Numbered from the stretch's first letter, positions 22,511 through 35,821 are shown. The stretch: 64,000 nucleotides of DNA from Eustoma russellianum (GCA_036186865.1 AP025042.1:11653268-11717267); one strand, 5' to 3'. Notes: generated by a model not told the origin, from the letters alone. Program-made: numbers and translations.

Positions 22511-25500
22511 TGTAGAAATAAGAGGGTTTGAATGATTTTAAAATAAGAAATTTGAATGCATATATATAAATATATATAAACGTGCATAAATGTGTACATG
22601 TATGCATGATAACTTGCCATTACTTGCCTTATTTAGCTTATATATTATGTTGCCATACTAACGAGCCATGAAGCATTAAAGCTTACATCATATGGCAAAC
22701 ATTTGTTGTGTTTATATTATTTTCAGGTGCCACCATTAATGAACTAAATTAGTTCATTAAGTGAAGTACTTAGTTTAATAAACTAAGTAGTTCATTAAAG
22801 GAAGATTCATTTGGAAAAGGCACAAAGGCAACAAGGCTAAGGAAGGAAAGTTTTCTCCTCCTCTCCTCTTTAATGATACACATGCCATATATATATATAC
22901 ACACCATATATTTTCAGATTTTTTTTATAAAGGCACATACACATGTATTCCAACGTACTACCGACACGTAATATATCTTACGTACGTACGTTAATGTCAC
23001 ACCACTATACTTAACTCATATTTATGAGTATATTTAGGTCTTATATCATATGATATAAGATATGGTGATGACAAATTAAATACGACACGATAAAAGGTTC
23101 TAAACCGAAATTTGTCGTATCGGGCGAATACCGAAACTTCGCCAACGTATCACGTACTTGCCATAAATAAATGACCAGCCCATATACATCAAAATATGAT
23201 GATATTTTTGTGCCATACATGATATAATCAGCCAAATATACATTCCATGTTGGCACACACAAATTACTCCACATTAAGGCCAAAATGTGAAGATTCCAAA
23301 TTTAATTTTGTCACATGTTAATGGTACCACTTTAAACCAGCCAAGTGCTGAGATTTAAAGTATATATTATATATATTATGTATAACATAATATATATAAC
23401 ATGTGCAAAAGTTGGAATTTAAATTAGAGAAAAATCGGGTAATCGATAAATATCGAAAATTTGGTTTTCTACGAACATAACATGGAACGTTTTTCTTGTA
23501 CATCATGTGACACATATCTAGACAATTTTTACATATGATATACATCTTAAAGTGTTCTAGAAAATTAAATTAAGGGCTGATTGGAAAATTACATGTGTGT
23601 ATTATTAAATGTGCACTATTTTACAAAGTTAACAAAAATAAATTTAAGCACATGTATATACATCTTCCAACGCACATACAGCTGAGATGGAGCACATGTG
23701 GAGCCTTGTTGGCATATTGATTGGTCAAGGATCAATCATACATGGTTGGTGAATTAAAGAGAAAAGCCACAAATGGTAAGAATTCAAATATGTCTCACTT
23801 ATGTCACATGCTGAAAATTTCAGCATGTTGAACCAAGGTGGCCGAATTTTATGTGTTTAATGTGACATATTTTGTCATCTTTTATTAGGTGATAAATTGG
23901 AAGAATATATGGTAATGTTTTGAATATAATAAATAAGAAAAAAAAGAGGATATTCTACATATCACATGCTGAAAATTTTTTTTCAGCATGTGTACAAGGG
24001 GGATGGACGAATTTTAAGCCTCTTTTGTGTCCAAGTTCATTTCTCAAATTGATAGCAAGACTTACCATGTATTGTTGATTCATTTTTATAATGAAAAATC
24101 AAAGAATAATTGATATTATTTTGAAAGAAATGGAAGGTTGCACATGCTGAAAAATTCAGCATGGCAAGGAGGTGGCCGAAATTTAGCATGACAAAATGGG
24201 AGATTTTTTGTCTTGCAATTTATGATAAAATTTTTGATTTATGGTATGAATTTATGGTTGATTTTTGACACATTTTTGAGTGTTTATTTCAGATTATTTC
24301 CATGTCATCTTGATGACAACATTGAGTCAATAAAGAGGTGCCAAGTAAGCGAAGACTAAATGATGATCCAATAGAATGATGCCAAGTAAGCAAGGCATTG
24401 TCACCATGATGTCTTACACTCTCTCAAGCACTTAAAAGGAAATTTTCAAGAGGGGAGAAGGCCTATAGGGGGACGGCTGCAAGGTTAAAAGAAAGAAGAG
24501 GAGAGCAAACAAAAACAACAACAAGAATTGCATTCCAAAGTGATGAAATTGCCAAGCTCTTCTTCTCCTACATCTTCTTTCTTTCTCTTTTCTTGTAAAA
24601 AGCCTATTGTTATTTACATCTTTCAATCTTGAATAGGCTTCATATAAACCACCATTCATTCATCTTTGTAAAAGATTGATCAAGGTGTGATCAATCTTCA
24701 TTCTAGCAAGGTGGTGGTGTTCGTGCAAATTGTACTAGCAATACAAGGTTTGTAAAGGGTTGGAGTTAAGGTGTAACTCTATCAACCCTGCGGTAAGGTG
24801 TACTGCGTGTGTGTGATTAGTGTGAACCAAGGAAGGTGTTCCTTGAAGACTGGAGTAGGTTGTTTATAACCGAACCAGTATAAAATTCTTGGTGCCATTT
24901 ACTTTCTGCATTTACGTTTCAGTTACTGCACTGTTTAGCCTTCTTGTTCGCATCCGTAAAAATAGTAAACGGTTTTCAAAAATTACGAAAATTTCCAGAA
25001 ACATACTTACACGTTCTAGGGTTAATTTGGCACACGTTTCAACCCTTTTGGACAAGTATAAGTCAACTAAACATCAAAAGTTATGAGACTAGTGCAGTCT
25101 GATTTTCAGACTTGCAAAGGTTGAGACTTTGATTGTATTTGACCTACTTCCCAAAAGAATTTTCCAAAACTGTTTCAACCCATTTAAATATAATATATAA
25201 GGATTTATTTGTCAAATTTTCAGAGCATTTGGACGTTCACACAAATAGGAATTAATTTTTCAAAACCATCTACCGTTTCTGGCAGATTTGCACAATCTGA
25301 GTACCAACGGTTTTTGAAGGGGTTAAAGGTTGAGTTTTTATTTGAAATTTTTGGGGGACCCTCATAACATCTGAGGCTAAGTTCTCTCAAAATTTCATAA
25401 TTTTTGGAGACCTCTAACCTGATTTTAAAAACGTTTTAAAACAGGTCCTGAAAACAGAATCTGTTTTCAGAACTTGAATTGTTCAAGTTTAAAGAAATAA

Positions 25501-25571
25501 AAAAGAAGCACACTTTCCGCACCATCTATTCAACCCCTCCCCCCTTCTAGTGGTGCCTTGCAGATCCTACA
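22511..25571 (+). repeat. 5' LTR of Copia-1
   Basis: 3061 bp, TG...CA ends. It carries three copies of a CATGCTGAAA..TTTCAGCATG palindrome (23807-23827, 23963-23992, 24143-24163). Compared with the 3' LTR it has few substitutions and about 57 bp (near 24010-24066) that the 3' LTR lacks. Confidence 0.92.
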
Positions 25572-25573
25572 AG

Positions 25574-25585
25574 TGGTATCAGAGC
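25574..25585 (+). other. Primer binding site of Copia-1
   Basis: TGGTATCAGAGC, two bases after the 5' LTR end; initiator tRNA-Met type. Confidence 0.9.
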
Positions 25586-25625
25586 GCAGGAATACTCACT
25601 TCAAGGAATCCAACCATTCAGTGAG

Positions 25626-27545
25626 ATGGCATCCACAAATCTTAAAACCGAGCAAGAAGGTATGTCGAGCCAAAGGCCTCCACTTTTTGACGGTGAGTCG
25701 TTTATTCAGTGGAAACTTAGGATGAAGCTTTTTCGTATGGCTATAGATATAGATCTTTGGTCAATCATTGAAGATGGTCCTTATGTCCCATCTAATGTAT
25801 CCACTGTAGACGGAGTTACTTTAGAAGTTACTAAAACAAGACAAGAATATACGAGTGATGACAAAAAGAAACTTAGTATGAATGCTAGGGCTATGCAATT
25901 GCTCTTAAACGGATTAAGTAAGAGTGAGTCTAGTTATGTGTCAAGCTGTTCGAGTGCACAAGAAATGTGGAGGATTCTAGAAATGAAACACGAAGGCACG
26001 AGTCAAGTAAAAGAGTCAAAAATTAATATGCTCATGTTTACACTTGAGTCTTTTAAATTATTGCCCAATGAGTCTATTGTAGATATGGATCTTCGTTTGA
26101 CTAACATCTACAACTCTCTTGAGTCTCTTGGTAAGGCTTTTACTACGCAGGAAAAGGTGCAGAAAGTCCTACGAAGCCTTCCTTCTGAATGGGACCCTAA
26201 AGTGACTGCGATAGAAGAAAGCAAGGAAACTAAATCAATAAAGATGGAAGAACTAATCGGTTCACTTAAAGTTTATGAAAATAAACTCACCATTCGGAAA
26301 ACGGAATCATCTAAACAAGGTAAAGCTATTGCTTTTAAATCAAATGAATACGTCTCCCCTCCCTCTGATCACGTAGAGGATAGTGATTCCGAATCGGATA
26401 ATGATGATCTAATTCTATTGGCTAAAGGATTGAGAAAATTTATGAGAAGGTCATTTAGAAACAAAAATAAGGGCACTACTACTAAGAGAAATAAGAACAA
26501 GTCAAACGATAAAGATGTTAAATGTTATGAATGTGGCAAACTTGGACACTTATCATATGACTGCCCAAATAAAGAAAAGAAGCAAACTACTAAGTACCCT
26601 GACAAGGAGCGGAATAAACATAGACTCGTCTCAGAACCCAAACAAAGGAAACGTGCTCTAAAGGCTTCCACCTGGAGTGATTCATCAGATTCTGAGACTG
26701 AGACCGAAGAGGAGACCGCACAAGTATGCTTTGCATCCAAAGCATCTAATGAGGTATCTTCTGATTCTGACTCTGACTCTGAACCTTCTTATGATGATCT
26801 TTTTAGTCAGTATCTAGAATTGCATAAATTTACTAAGACTCTCGCTAAAGAAAAGAAACGATTAATTGAAGACAAGAAACTGTTAGAATCTTCTAACGAG
26901 AATCTTGTCGCTCAATTAAGCGATTCAAAGAAAGAGTCTTCATGTGTCATCACTGCATTGAAAACCGAGATTTCATCATTAACCTCTCAAAATAATGAAA
27001 TGAAATCCGAGATTTCAAATTTGAAATCAAGGAATACCGATTTAGAGAAAATGATGAAACAGTTTGATACAGGGTCCAACATGCTGCATCGTATCATATT
27101 ATCACAAAAGCATGACAGCGACAAAACTGGACTGGGATACGTTGATACTAACGAAGTATCAATCAAACCAACCAAGTTTGTTGTGTCTAAGAAAGTAGAC
27201 ATCCCTAAGCCGCAAGTGGCGTCTAAGATGACGCAAAAAGCGCCCCCTTCCTCACGCCCCACTCCATCATATTATGTGAAATATAACGTTGTACCATATA
27301 GATATGAAAAGAGAAGAACAATGCATACACGAAATACATATCATCCACGCACTACGCACACACACACAAGGACATATCAAAAGCGTCCTTCATTCAACGA
27401 GTATAGAGGAGTCCTTGGGCAAAGACCCAAAGTGCATGCACCACATGTCTATTATATTGCACCTTCATCTACATTCTTGCCATTTGATAGACCGAGAAGG
27501 ATCACCCAAGTATGGGTACCGAAAGGTACCTTTACCAAAAGGTGA
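25626..27545 (+). CDS. Copia-1 gag polyprotein
   Basis: 639 codons from ATG 25626. The N-terminus has the copia gag domain (FDGESFIQWKLRMKLFRMAI, later EMWRILEMKHEGTSQVKESK). A CCHC knuckle CYECGKLGHLSYDC lies at residues 300-313. Next come a Ser/Glu-rich acidic stretch (SDSSDSETETEEE), a probable coiled coil around residues 400-490 and a basic, His/Thr-rich C-terminus. In the family this protein forms the cytoplasmic virus-like particle and binds genomic RNA. The frame is open without lesions. It ends 55 bases before the pol frame, which lies in another frame, so gag and pol are not one continuous reading frame here. Confidence 0.9.
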   Translation: MASTNLKTEQEGMSSQRPPLFDGESFIQWKLRMKLFRMAIDIDLWSIIEDGPYVPSNVSTVDGVTLEVTKTRQEYTSDDKKKLSMNARAMQLLLNGLSKSESSYVSSCSSAQEMWRILEMKHEGTSQVKESKINMLMFTLESFKLLPNESIVDMDLRLTNIYNSLESLGKAFTTQEKVQKVLRSLPSEWDPKVTAIEESKETKSIKMEELIGSLKVYENKLTIRKTESSKQGKAIAFKSNEYVSPPSDHVEDSDSESDNDDLILLAKGLRKFMRRSFRNKNKGTTTKRNKNKSNDKDVKCYECGKLGHLSYDCPNKEKKQTTKYPDKERNKHRLVSEPKQRKRALKASTWSDSSDSETETEEETAQVCFASKASNEVSSDSDSDSEPSYDDLFSQYLELHKFTKTLAKEKKRLIEDKKLLESSNENLVAQLSDSKKESSCVITALKTEISSLTSQNNEMKSEISNLKSRNTDLEKMMKQFDTGSNMLHRIILSQKHDSDKTGLGYVDTNEVSIKPTKFVVSKKVDIPKPQVASKMTQKAPPSSRPTPSYYVKYNVVPYRYEKRRTMHTRNTYHPRTTHTHTRTYQKRPSFNEYRGVLGQRPKVHAPHVYYIAPSSTFLPFDRPRRITQVWVPKGTFTKR

Positions 27546-27600
27546 TTAACTAACTCGAAAGGACCCAAAATTAAAAGGGTACCTAAATCACCTTTTCACA

Positions 27601-30600
27601 TTGCAGGGAGACCACACATCGAAAGACACATCAATAAAGTGGTTCCTTGACAGTGATTGCTCGAGGCAAATGACGGGTGACCCGAGCTTGTTCTTCAAAT
27701 TAAAGAAGGTCACAAAAGTCGGATCCGTGACCTTTGGAGACAACAATGAAGGCAAGATCATTGGAAAAAGTACTATTGGTAATCCGAACACACTCCAAAT
27801 CTCCAACGTATTTTTGGTAAGCAACCTATCTTACAATCTTCTTAGTATTTCTCAATTTGTTGACAATGGTTTCAATGTGTGTTTTACTCACCCTTATTGC
27901 AATATAATAAATAAAAATGGAGAAACAGTTTTAAAAGGAAAACGAGAAGGCAATATTTTTACGCTATCTATGGATGATGTAGTAGACGCTAAAGTTAAGT
28001 GTTTTATGACAAATGAACCCAATGTGAATTTATGGCATAGACGTTTAGGACACATTGGTATTTCCACACTAGAAAAACTTCAACGAAAGAACCTAGTACG
28101 GGGATTGCCTACGCTTGATTTAGAAAACTTTCAGTTGTGTGAATCTTGCATAAAAGGCAAACAAACACGTGAGTCACTTAAGCCGAAAAATGAAATAAGC
28201 ACGACTAGAATATTAGAACTATTGCATATCGATTTGTTTGGTCCTAGTCGCACTACAAGCCTTGGTGGGCGTCACTATGCATGCGTAATTGTTGATGACT
28301 TTTCTCGTTATACTTGGACTTTATTTCTTGCACATAAGGATGATAGTGCCGTAGAGATTGCTAAATTAATTAAACAACTTGAAAATCAATACGGTGTAAA
28401 TGTGAAAAGGATAAGAAGCAATAGAGGCGGCGGGTTTAAAAACAAAGAGATGATTTCATTTTGTGTAGAAAAAGGAATTAAACATGAGTTTTCGCCACCT
28501 AGAACTCCACAACTAAATGGAGTAGTAGAAAGAAAGAATCGTACACTACAAGAAATCGCTAGAACCATGCTTTGCGAAAATAAATTGCCTAGATTTCTGT
28601 GGGCGGAAGCCGTGAATTGTGCATGCTATATTGTAAATCGCCTATCTATAAGAAAGAAAATAAACAAGACGCCTTATGAGATTTTGAATGATCGCATGCC
28701 TAAGATTGACTATTTTCGTGTGTTTGGATGCAAATGTTTTGTCTTGAATACAAAAGATAATTTAGATAAATTTGAATCCAAATCAATTGAGTGCATTTTT
28801 GTTGGATATTCCATAAATTCAAAGGCATATAGATGTTATAATCCTCTCACTAGACAAATCATAGAATCTATTCATGTTAAATTCAATGAATTTGGTGAGA
28901 TTGATAAAGATAAGGAATATGACGATGATTTTGAATTGAAACCCGTTTTGAATGAAGATAATGATTCTTTTGATATGCATGATATGAATGAGACACTAGA
29001 AATGCATGATCATATAGAAATGCATGATAACTTAGAAACTAATCAACCAAGATGGCATAGAGATCACCCACATGATCTCATCATAGGCGACCTCACTCAC
29101 GGTGTGCGACCACGTATAAGAATCACTTCGGATAAAATAAATGAATTTCATGCTATGATTTCTGAAATTGAGCCCAAAAATGTGCATGATGCTTTGAGTG
29201 ATTCATCTTGGATTGATGCTATGCATGACGAACTTAATCAATTCGTTAGAAATGATGTATGGGATTTAGTGCCACGACCACAAGATAAGACTATTATAGG
29301 CACAAAGTGGGTATTTAGGAATAAAATGAATGAAGAAGGAAAGGTTGTTAGAAATAAAGCGAGACTTGTTGCACAAGGATATAATCAAGAAGAAGGAATT
29401 GACTATGATGAAACATTCGCACCCGTAGCACGTCTAGAAGCTATACGACTATTACTTGCTATTGCTTGCATGAAAGATTTTAAATTGTATCAAATGGACG
29501 TCAAAAGTGCTTTTCTAAACGGATTCATACAAGAAGAAGTATACGTGAAGCAACCACCCAGTTTTGAAGATTTGAAACATTCAGATCACGTGTACAAACT
29601 AAAGAAGGCACTATATGGCCTAAAACAAGCGCCAAGAGCATGGTATGATCTTTTTGCTACTTTCCTTTTAGAAAATAATTTTAAACGCGGTACTATAGAT
29701 AGTACACTATTTTTGAAACAAGAAAAATCAGATTTACTTATTATTCAAATCTACGTAGATGACATTATTTTCGGTTCTACCTCACATAGACTCGTTAAAG
29801 ATTTTGAAAATTGTATGAAAGCTGAATTTGAAATGTCTATGGTTGGTGAACTTAATTATTTTCTTGGCTTGCAAATTAAGCAAACGAGTAAAGAAATTCA
29901 TATAAGCCAAGATAAGTATGTAAATGACATGATCAAAAAGTTTAATTTTGAAAATTTGAAACCCTCCCCCACGCCTATGAGTGTCACTACTAAATTAGAC
30001 AAAGACGAACATGGTAAAGACGTTGATAATGGATTATATCGATCTATGATAGGTTCTTTACTATATTTAACTGCTAGTAGGCCTAACATCATGTTTAGCG
30101 TATGTATGTGTGTTCGTTTTCAAAGTCAACCTAAGGTGTCACACTTAAATGCGGTAAAAAGAATATTCCGTTATATTAAGCACACGCCCACCTTAGGTAT
30201 TTGGTATGATAAGGATTCTACATTTGACTTACATGCTTACACTGATGCAGATTATGGTGGCTGCAAAATAGATAGAAAAAGCACGAGCGGAACTTGCCAA
30301 TTTATAGGAAATTCCCTTATTTCATGGTTTTCCAAAAAGCAAGCAAGTGTTGCTTTGTCCACTACGGAGGCTGAGTACATGGCACTTAGCCTTTGTTGCA
30401 CACAGTTGTTGTGGATAAAACAACAACTTTCGGACTTTGGAATTACCGTAAATAAGATTCCTATATATTGTGATATTATGAGTGCAATAAATTTGTCTAA
30501 GAATCCCGTGTTACACTCTAAGGCTAAGCATATAGAAGTTCGCTATCACTTTCTTCGTGATCACGTTAACAATGGTAATATTGTCATAGATCACGTACGC

Positions 30601-30702
30601 AGAGAATCACAAGTAGCGGATATATTTACAAAGGCCTTAAATCAAGCCACATATGAATCTCTTCGTTCTAAATTAGGCATGATTCCCGTTGATATGATTT
30701 GA
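27601..30702 (+). pseudogene. Copia-1 pol: protease, integrase, reverse transcriptase, RNase H
   Basis: Open for 1034 codons in a frame different from gag; no ATG near its start (it opens at TTG CAG). Domains in order: protease, where the catalytic DSG reads DSD (residue 17); integrase zinc region LWHRRLGHI...CESCIKGK; integrase core with HIDLFGP and VVERKNR but N instead of the second catalytic D (IRSNRGGG, residue 274); RT with QMDVKSAFLNG and YVDDIIFGST (about residue 718); RNase H with DADYGGCKIDRKSTSGTCQF and the C-terminal VADIFTKAL. Frame intact, but protease and integrase should be inactive. Expression would need frameshifting, readthrough or splicing; a pyrimidine tract plus GCAG sits at about 27590-27606. 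Confidence 0.88.
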
Positions 30703-30762
30703 TGTGATATTATTTGATTTACTTTCCTTTTTGACAGGAATCTTTTGATTAACTTTCCAAAA

Positions 30763-30960
30763 TAAAGGGGGAGAGAGAATCATGATTTAAGGGGGAGAGA
30801 AACACTGACTGATCTTAATTGATCTTAATTGCACACATCAAGGGAGAGCCGGATTTGAAATTCGAAATTCAAATTTCAAATCTGTGCATAGTTCAAGGGG
30901 GAGAGATAGCACTTAAATCATGTACACAAGTTATTTTGAAAATCATCAAAAGGGGGAGAT
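30763..30960 (+). repeat. Five purine tracts before the 3' LTR of Copia-1
   Basis: AAGGGGGAGAGA-like tracts near 30763, 30790, 30840, 30893 and the terminal AAAGGGGGAGAT at 30949-30960 next to the LTR. Only the last is placed to prime plus-strand synthesis at the LTR edge. Confidence 0.75.
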
Positions 30961-33900
30961 TGTAGAAATAAGAGGGTTTGAGTGATTTTAAAATAAGAAA
31001 TTTGAATGCATATATATACATATATATAAACGTGCATAAATGTGTACATGTATGCATGATAACTTGCCATTACTTGCCTTATTTAGCTTATATATTATGT
31101 TGCCATACTAACGAGCCATGAAGCATTAAAGCTTACATCATATGGTAAACATTTGTTGTGTTTATACTATTTTCAGGTGCCACCATTAATAAACTAAATT
31201 AGTTCATTAAGTGAAGTACTTAGTTTAATAAACTAAGTAGTTCATTAAAGGAAGATTCATTTTGAAAAGGCACAAAGGCAACAAGGCTAAGGAAAGAAAG
31301 TTTTCTCCTCCTCTCCTCTTTAATGATACACACGCCATATATATATATACACCATATATTTTCAGATTTTTTTTATAAAGGCACATACACATGTATTCCA
31401 ACGTACTACCGACACGTTATATATCTTACGTACGTACGTTAACGTCACACCACTATACTTAACTCATAGTTATGAGTATATTCAGGTCTTATATCATATG
31501 ATATAAGATATGGTGATGACAAATTAAATACGACACGATAAAAGGTTCTAAACCAAAATGTGTCGTATCAGGCGAATACCAAAACTTCGCCAACGTGTCA
31601 CGTACTTGCCATAAATAAATGGCCAGCCCATATACATCAAAATATGATGATATTTTCGTGCCAAACATGATATAATCAGCCAAATATACTTTCCATGTTG
31701 GCACACACAAATTACTCCACATTAAGGCCAAAATATGAAGATTCCAAATTTAATTTTGTCACATGTTAATGGTACCACTTTAAACCAGCCAAGTGCTGAG
31801 ATTTAAAGTATATATTATATATATTATGTATAACATAATATATATAACATGTGCAAAAGTTAGAATTTAAATTAGAGAAAAATCGGGTAATCGATAAATA
31901 TCGAAATTTTGGTTTTCTACGAACATAACATGGAACGTTTTTCTTGTACATCATGTGACACGTATCTAGACAATTTTTACATATGATATACATCTTAAAG
32001 TGTTCTAGAAAATTAAATTAAGGGCTGATTGGAAAATTACATGTGTGTATTATTAAATGTGCACTATTTTACAAAGTTAACAAAAATAAATTTCAGCACA
32101 TGTATATACATCTTCCAACGCACATACAGCTGAGATGGAGCACATGTGGAGCCTTGTTGGCATATTGATTGGTCAAGGATCAATCATACATGGTTGGTGA
32201 ATTAAAGAGAAAAGCCACAAATGGTAAGAATTCAAATATGTCTCACTTATGTCACATGCTGAAAATTTCAGCATGTTGAACCAAGGTGGCCGAATTTTAT
32301 GTGTTTAATGTGACATATTTTGTCATCTTTTATTAGGTGATAAATTGGAAGAAGATATGGTAATGTTTTGAATATAATAAATAAGAAGAAAAAAAAGGGG
32401 ATATTCTACATATCACATGCTGAAAAAAAAATTTCAGCATGTGTACAAGGGGGATGGACATGTATTGTTGATTCATTTTTATGATGAAAAATCAAAGAAT
32501 AATTGGTATTATTTTGAAAGAAATGGAAGGTTGCACATGCTGAAAAATTCAGCATGGCAAGGAGTGTAAAGTGGCCGAAATTTAGCATGACAAAATGGGA
32601 GATTTTTTGTCTTGCAATTTATGATGAAATTTTTGATTTATGGTATGAATTTATGGTTGATTTTTGGCACATTTTTGAGTGTTTATTTCAGATTATTTCC
32701 ATGTCATCTTGATGACAACATTGAGCCAATAAAGAGGTGCCAAGTAAGCGAAGACTAAATGATGATCCAATAGAATGATGCCAAGTAAGCAAGGCATTGT
32801 CACCATGATGTCTTACACTCTCTCAAGCACTTAAAAGGAAATTTTCAAGAGGGGAGAAGGCCTATAGGGGGACGGCTGCAAGGTTAAAAGAAAGAAGAGG
32901 AGAGCAAACAAAAACAACAACAAGAATTGCATTCCAAAGTGATGAAATTGCCAAGCTCTTCTTCTCCTACATCTTCTTTCTTTCTCTTTTCTTGTAAAAG
33001 GCCTATTGTTATTTACATCTTTCAATCTTGAATAGGCTTCATATAAACCACCATTCATTCATCTTTGTAAAAGATTGATCAAGGTGTGATCAATCTTCAT
33101 TCTAGCAAGGTGGTGGTGTTCGTGCAAATTGTACTAGCAATACAAGGTTTGTAAAGGGTTGGAGTTAAGGTGTAACTCTATCAACCCTGCGGTAAGGTGT
33201 ACTGCGTGTGTGTGATTAGTGTGAACCAAGGAAGGTGTTCCTTGAAGTCTGGAGTAGGTTGTTTATAACCGAACCAGTATAAAATTCTTGGTGCCATTTA
33301 CTTTCTGCATTTACGTTTCAGTTACTGCACTGTTTAGCCTTCTTGTTCGCATCCGTAAAAATAGTAAACGGTTTTCAAAAATTACGAAAATTTCCAGAAA
33401 CATACTTACACGTTCTAGGGTTAATTTGGCACAAGTTTCAACCCTTTTGGACAAGTATAAATCAACTAAACATCAAAAGTTCTGAGACTAGTGCAGTCTG
33501 ATTTTCAGACTTGCAAAGGTTGAGACTTTGATTGTATTTGACCTACTTCCCAAAAGAATTTTCCAAAACTGTTTCAACCCATTTAAATATAATATATAAG
33601 GAGTTATTGGTCAAATTTTCAGAGCATTTGGACGTTCACACAAATAGGAATTAATTTTTCAAAACCATCTACCGTTTCTGGCAGATTTGCATAATCTGAG
33701 TATCAACGGTTTTTGAAGGGGTTAAAGGTTGAGTTTTTATTTGAAATTTTTAGGGAACCCTCATAACATCTGAGGCTAAGTTATCTCAAAATTTCATAAT
33801 TTTTGGAGACCTCTAACCTGGTTTTAAAAACGTTTTAAAACAGGTCCTGAAAACAGAATCTGTTTTCAGAACTTGAATTGTTCAAGTTTAAAGAAATTTT

Positions 33901-33967
33901 AAAAAAAGCACACTTTCCGCACCATCTATTCAACCCCCCCTTCTAGTGGTGCCTTGCAGATCCTACA
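30961..33967 (+). repeat. 3' LTR of Copia-1
   Basis: 3007 bp, nearly identical to 22511-25571. The three palindromes lie at 32255-32275, 32414-32442 and 32535-32555. It ends CTACA at 33967, followed by the CGGAT duplicate. Confidence 0.92.
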
Positions 33968-35821
33968 CGGATCCCATTTACTATCACACATTTGGCCTAT
34001 GCAGACGATCTGCTGGTATTTTTAAGAGGCACACAGCGAAACCTTCGGCGCTTCCATGCCTTCTTAACTCAATATGAAACTGCCTCTGGTCAGAAGGTCA
34101 ATTTTCAAAAAAGCAATTTTATTCCATCTGTAAGTGTTTCTACACAACAACGGCGCGTTTTTTAGAATATCATAAGCATGAGAGGTTCCAGCTTACCCTT
34201 TTGATACCTTGGTTCTTATTTGCACAAGGGCATCAACCGTTCTAGATATTGTGTCTCCTTATTGCAGCATATTGATGACAGACTTCAGGGCTGGCATTCT
34301 CGATTACTTTCTTCCACTGGTCATCTAGTTTTGTTACGATCTGTGATAACGGCGCTACCATTACATATCCTCGCTGCTGGAGGTTTGCCAAAATCGGTGA
34401 TTAAAATCATAGAACGGAAGATGGCATCATTTTATTGGGGGCGCAGGCATCACTGGGTATCATGGACTACCATTTGCATGACTCGTGAGGAGGGAGGATT
34501 GGGACTCCCAGACCTCAGCACGTTGCAGCGAGCTTATCAATGTCGCATTTGGTGGTCATATCAGCAGCATTCTACGCTTTGGAGCAAGTATATGCATGCC
34601 AAATATGGTCACCAGGGAGATTATCTGCCTTGTTTACTGGATTCATCCGTTTGGAAGATTATTTGTAGAATTCATCCTACATGCCTTTCTTTGACAGAAG
34701 GTCAAGGAGCCCAACTCACATGGCTTCACACGGCCACAGGAGAATTCTATTTGCGCAGTGCTTATGATATCTGCCGCTCACCCAGTCCCCTGCTGATTTC
34801 GACGAAGTTTATTTGGTTTAAGCACCATTCACCTGTGATTCAGCTATTTTTATGGCGAATTTTTCATTCAGCGATGCCATTTGAAGATTATATTGGTAGG
34901 TACTCTACTTCTCGCCCAACGCAATGTCCATCATGTAAGAATGCATCGGCAACAATGGATCATATATTCTTATACTGTTCCAGAGTACGTCTGCTGTGGC
35001 ATTATTTTGCTAGTGAGTTACACTATCCTCTCCCATCATCGTTGCACCTTCGTCGGTATCTACTCTCTTGATGGTATCGATCTTCTTTTTCATCTCTCAT
35101 TGGGGTCTTTAAAATCGTTATTCCGGCAATTATTGTGTATAACATATGGCGTGGCTATGCCTCTTTAGTCTATGGGGAGCAAAGCACTTTTACAATGATA
35201 TCACTTCGGGCCTCAATACACTATGATATTGCTATGTGGTGCAAAACAATAGCGGCATCAAAATTAGCAGCTGGATCTCGGCGACATTTTTCTTGGCTTC
35301 CATCACTTCAGCCGCCACGCCCTCAATTGATTCGTTGGCTTACTCTGCCTCCCGGTCGGTTAAAATTAAACATAGATGCGGCAGTTGGCAGACATTATGG
35401 AGCAGGGAGTGCGATATTGCGTGATCACGTTGGCTCATGTGTGGGAGAAATTTCATTCTGACTGCCTCCTAGTACACCTCTCAATGCTGAGATTCAGGCC
35501 ACCGTATTTGGACTTTTATATTTTCTTCCACTGTATCGCACAATTATACTGGAGTCGGATTGTGTTCAGATGATATCTCGTTTGTCACGCCCACAGCTGG
35601 TTCATGGGAACTATTATCTTCGGTTACTTCACACGTTAATTCATCTTCATCGCCTGGACTTTCATCACATTTATAGAGAGGCAAATATGGCTGCTCACTA
35701 CCTTGCTCAACATGCAATGTTGAACCCTAGAAAACAATCTTATAATTCTCACACTCTACCTTCATTAGTTCGTGCTTCTATCTCATTGGATCTCTCCACC
35801 CTCCACTTGCGCGTCCCCTGA
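33968..35821 (+). pseudogene. LINE D ORF2, rest of RT, zinc-binding and RNase H
   Basis: Resumes after Copia-1 with the CGGAT target duplicate. It reads ITHLAYADDLLVFLRGTQRN (YADD intact, about 33990-34015), then YLGSYLHKGINRSRYCVSLL, the zinc-binding block PTQCPSCKNASATMDHIFLYC, the RNase H block LKLNIDAAVGRHYGAGSAIL and YREANMAAHYLAQHAM. The stop is TGA at 35819-35821. Stops and shifts occur near 34165, 34205, 35071 and 35460. Confidence 0.8.

Larger units (their letters stand above)
22511..33967 (+). mobile_element. Copia-1, full-length SIRE/Maximus-like Ty1/copia element
   Basis: Both LTRs start TGTAGAAATAAGAGGG and end CCTACA. The element is flanked by a perfect 5-bp target duplication CGGAT (22506-22510 and 33968-33972). 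LTRs are 3061 and 3007 bp. PBS at 25574, gag, pol with protease-integrase-RT-RNase H order, and a 3' region with five purine-tract copies. Very long LTRs, the separate large gag and the repeated AGGGGGAGAGA tracts are typical of the SIRE/Maximus lineage. It interrupts LINE D ORF2. Protease and integrase active sites are altered, so it is unlikely to be autonomous now. Confidence 0.93.
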
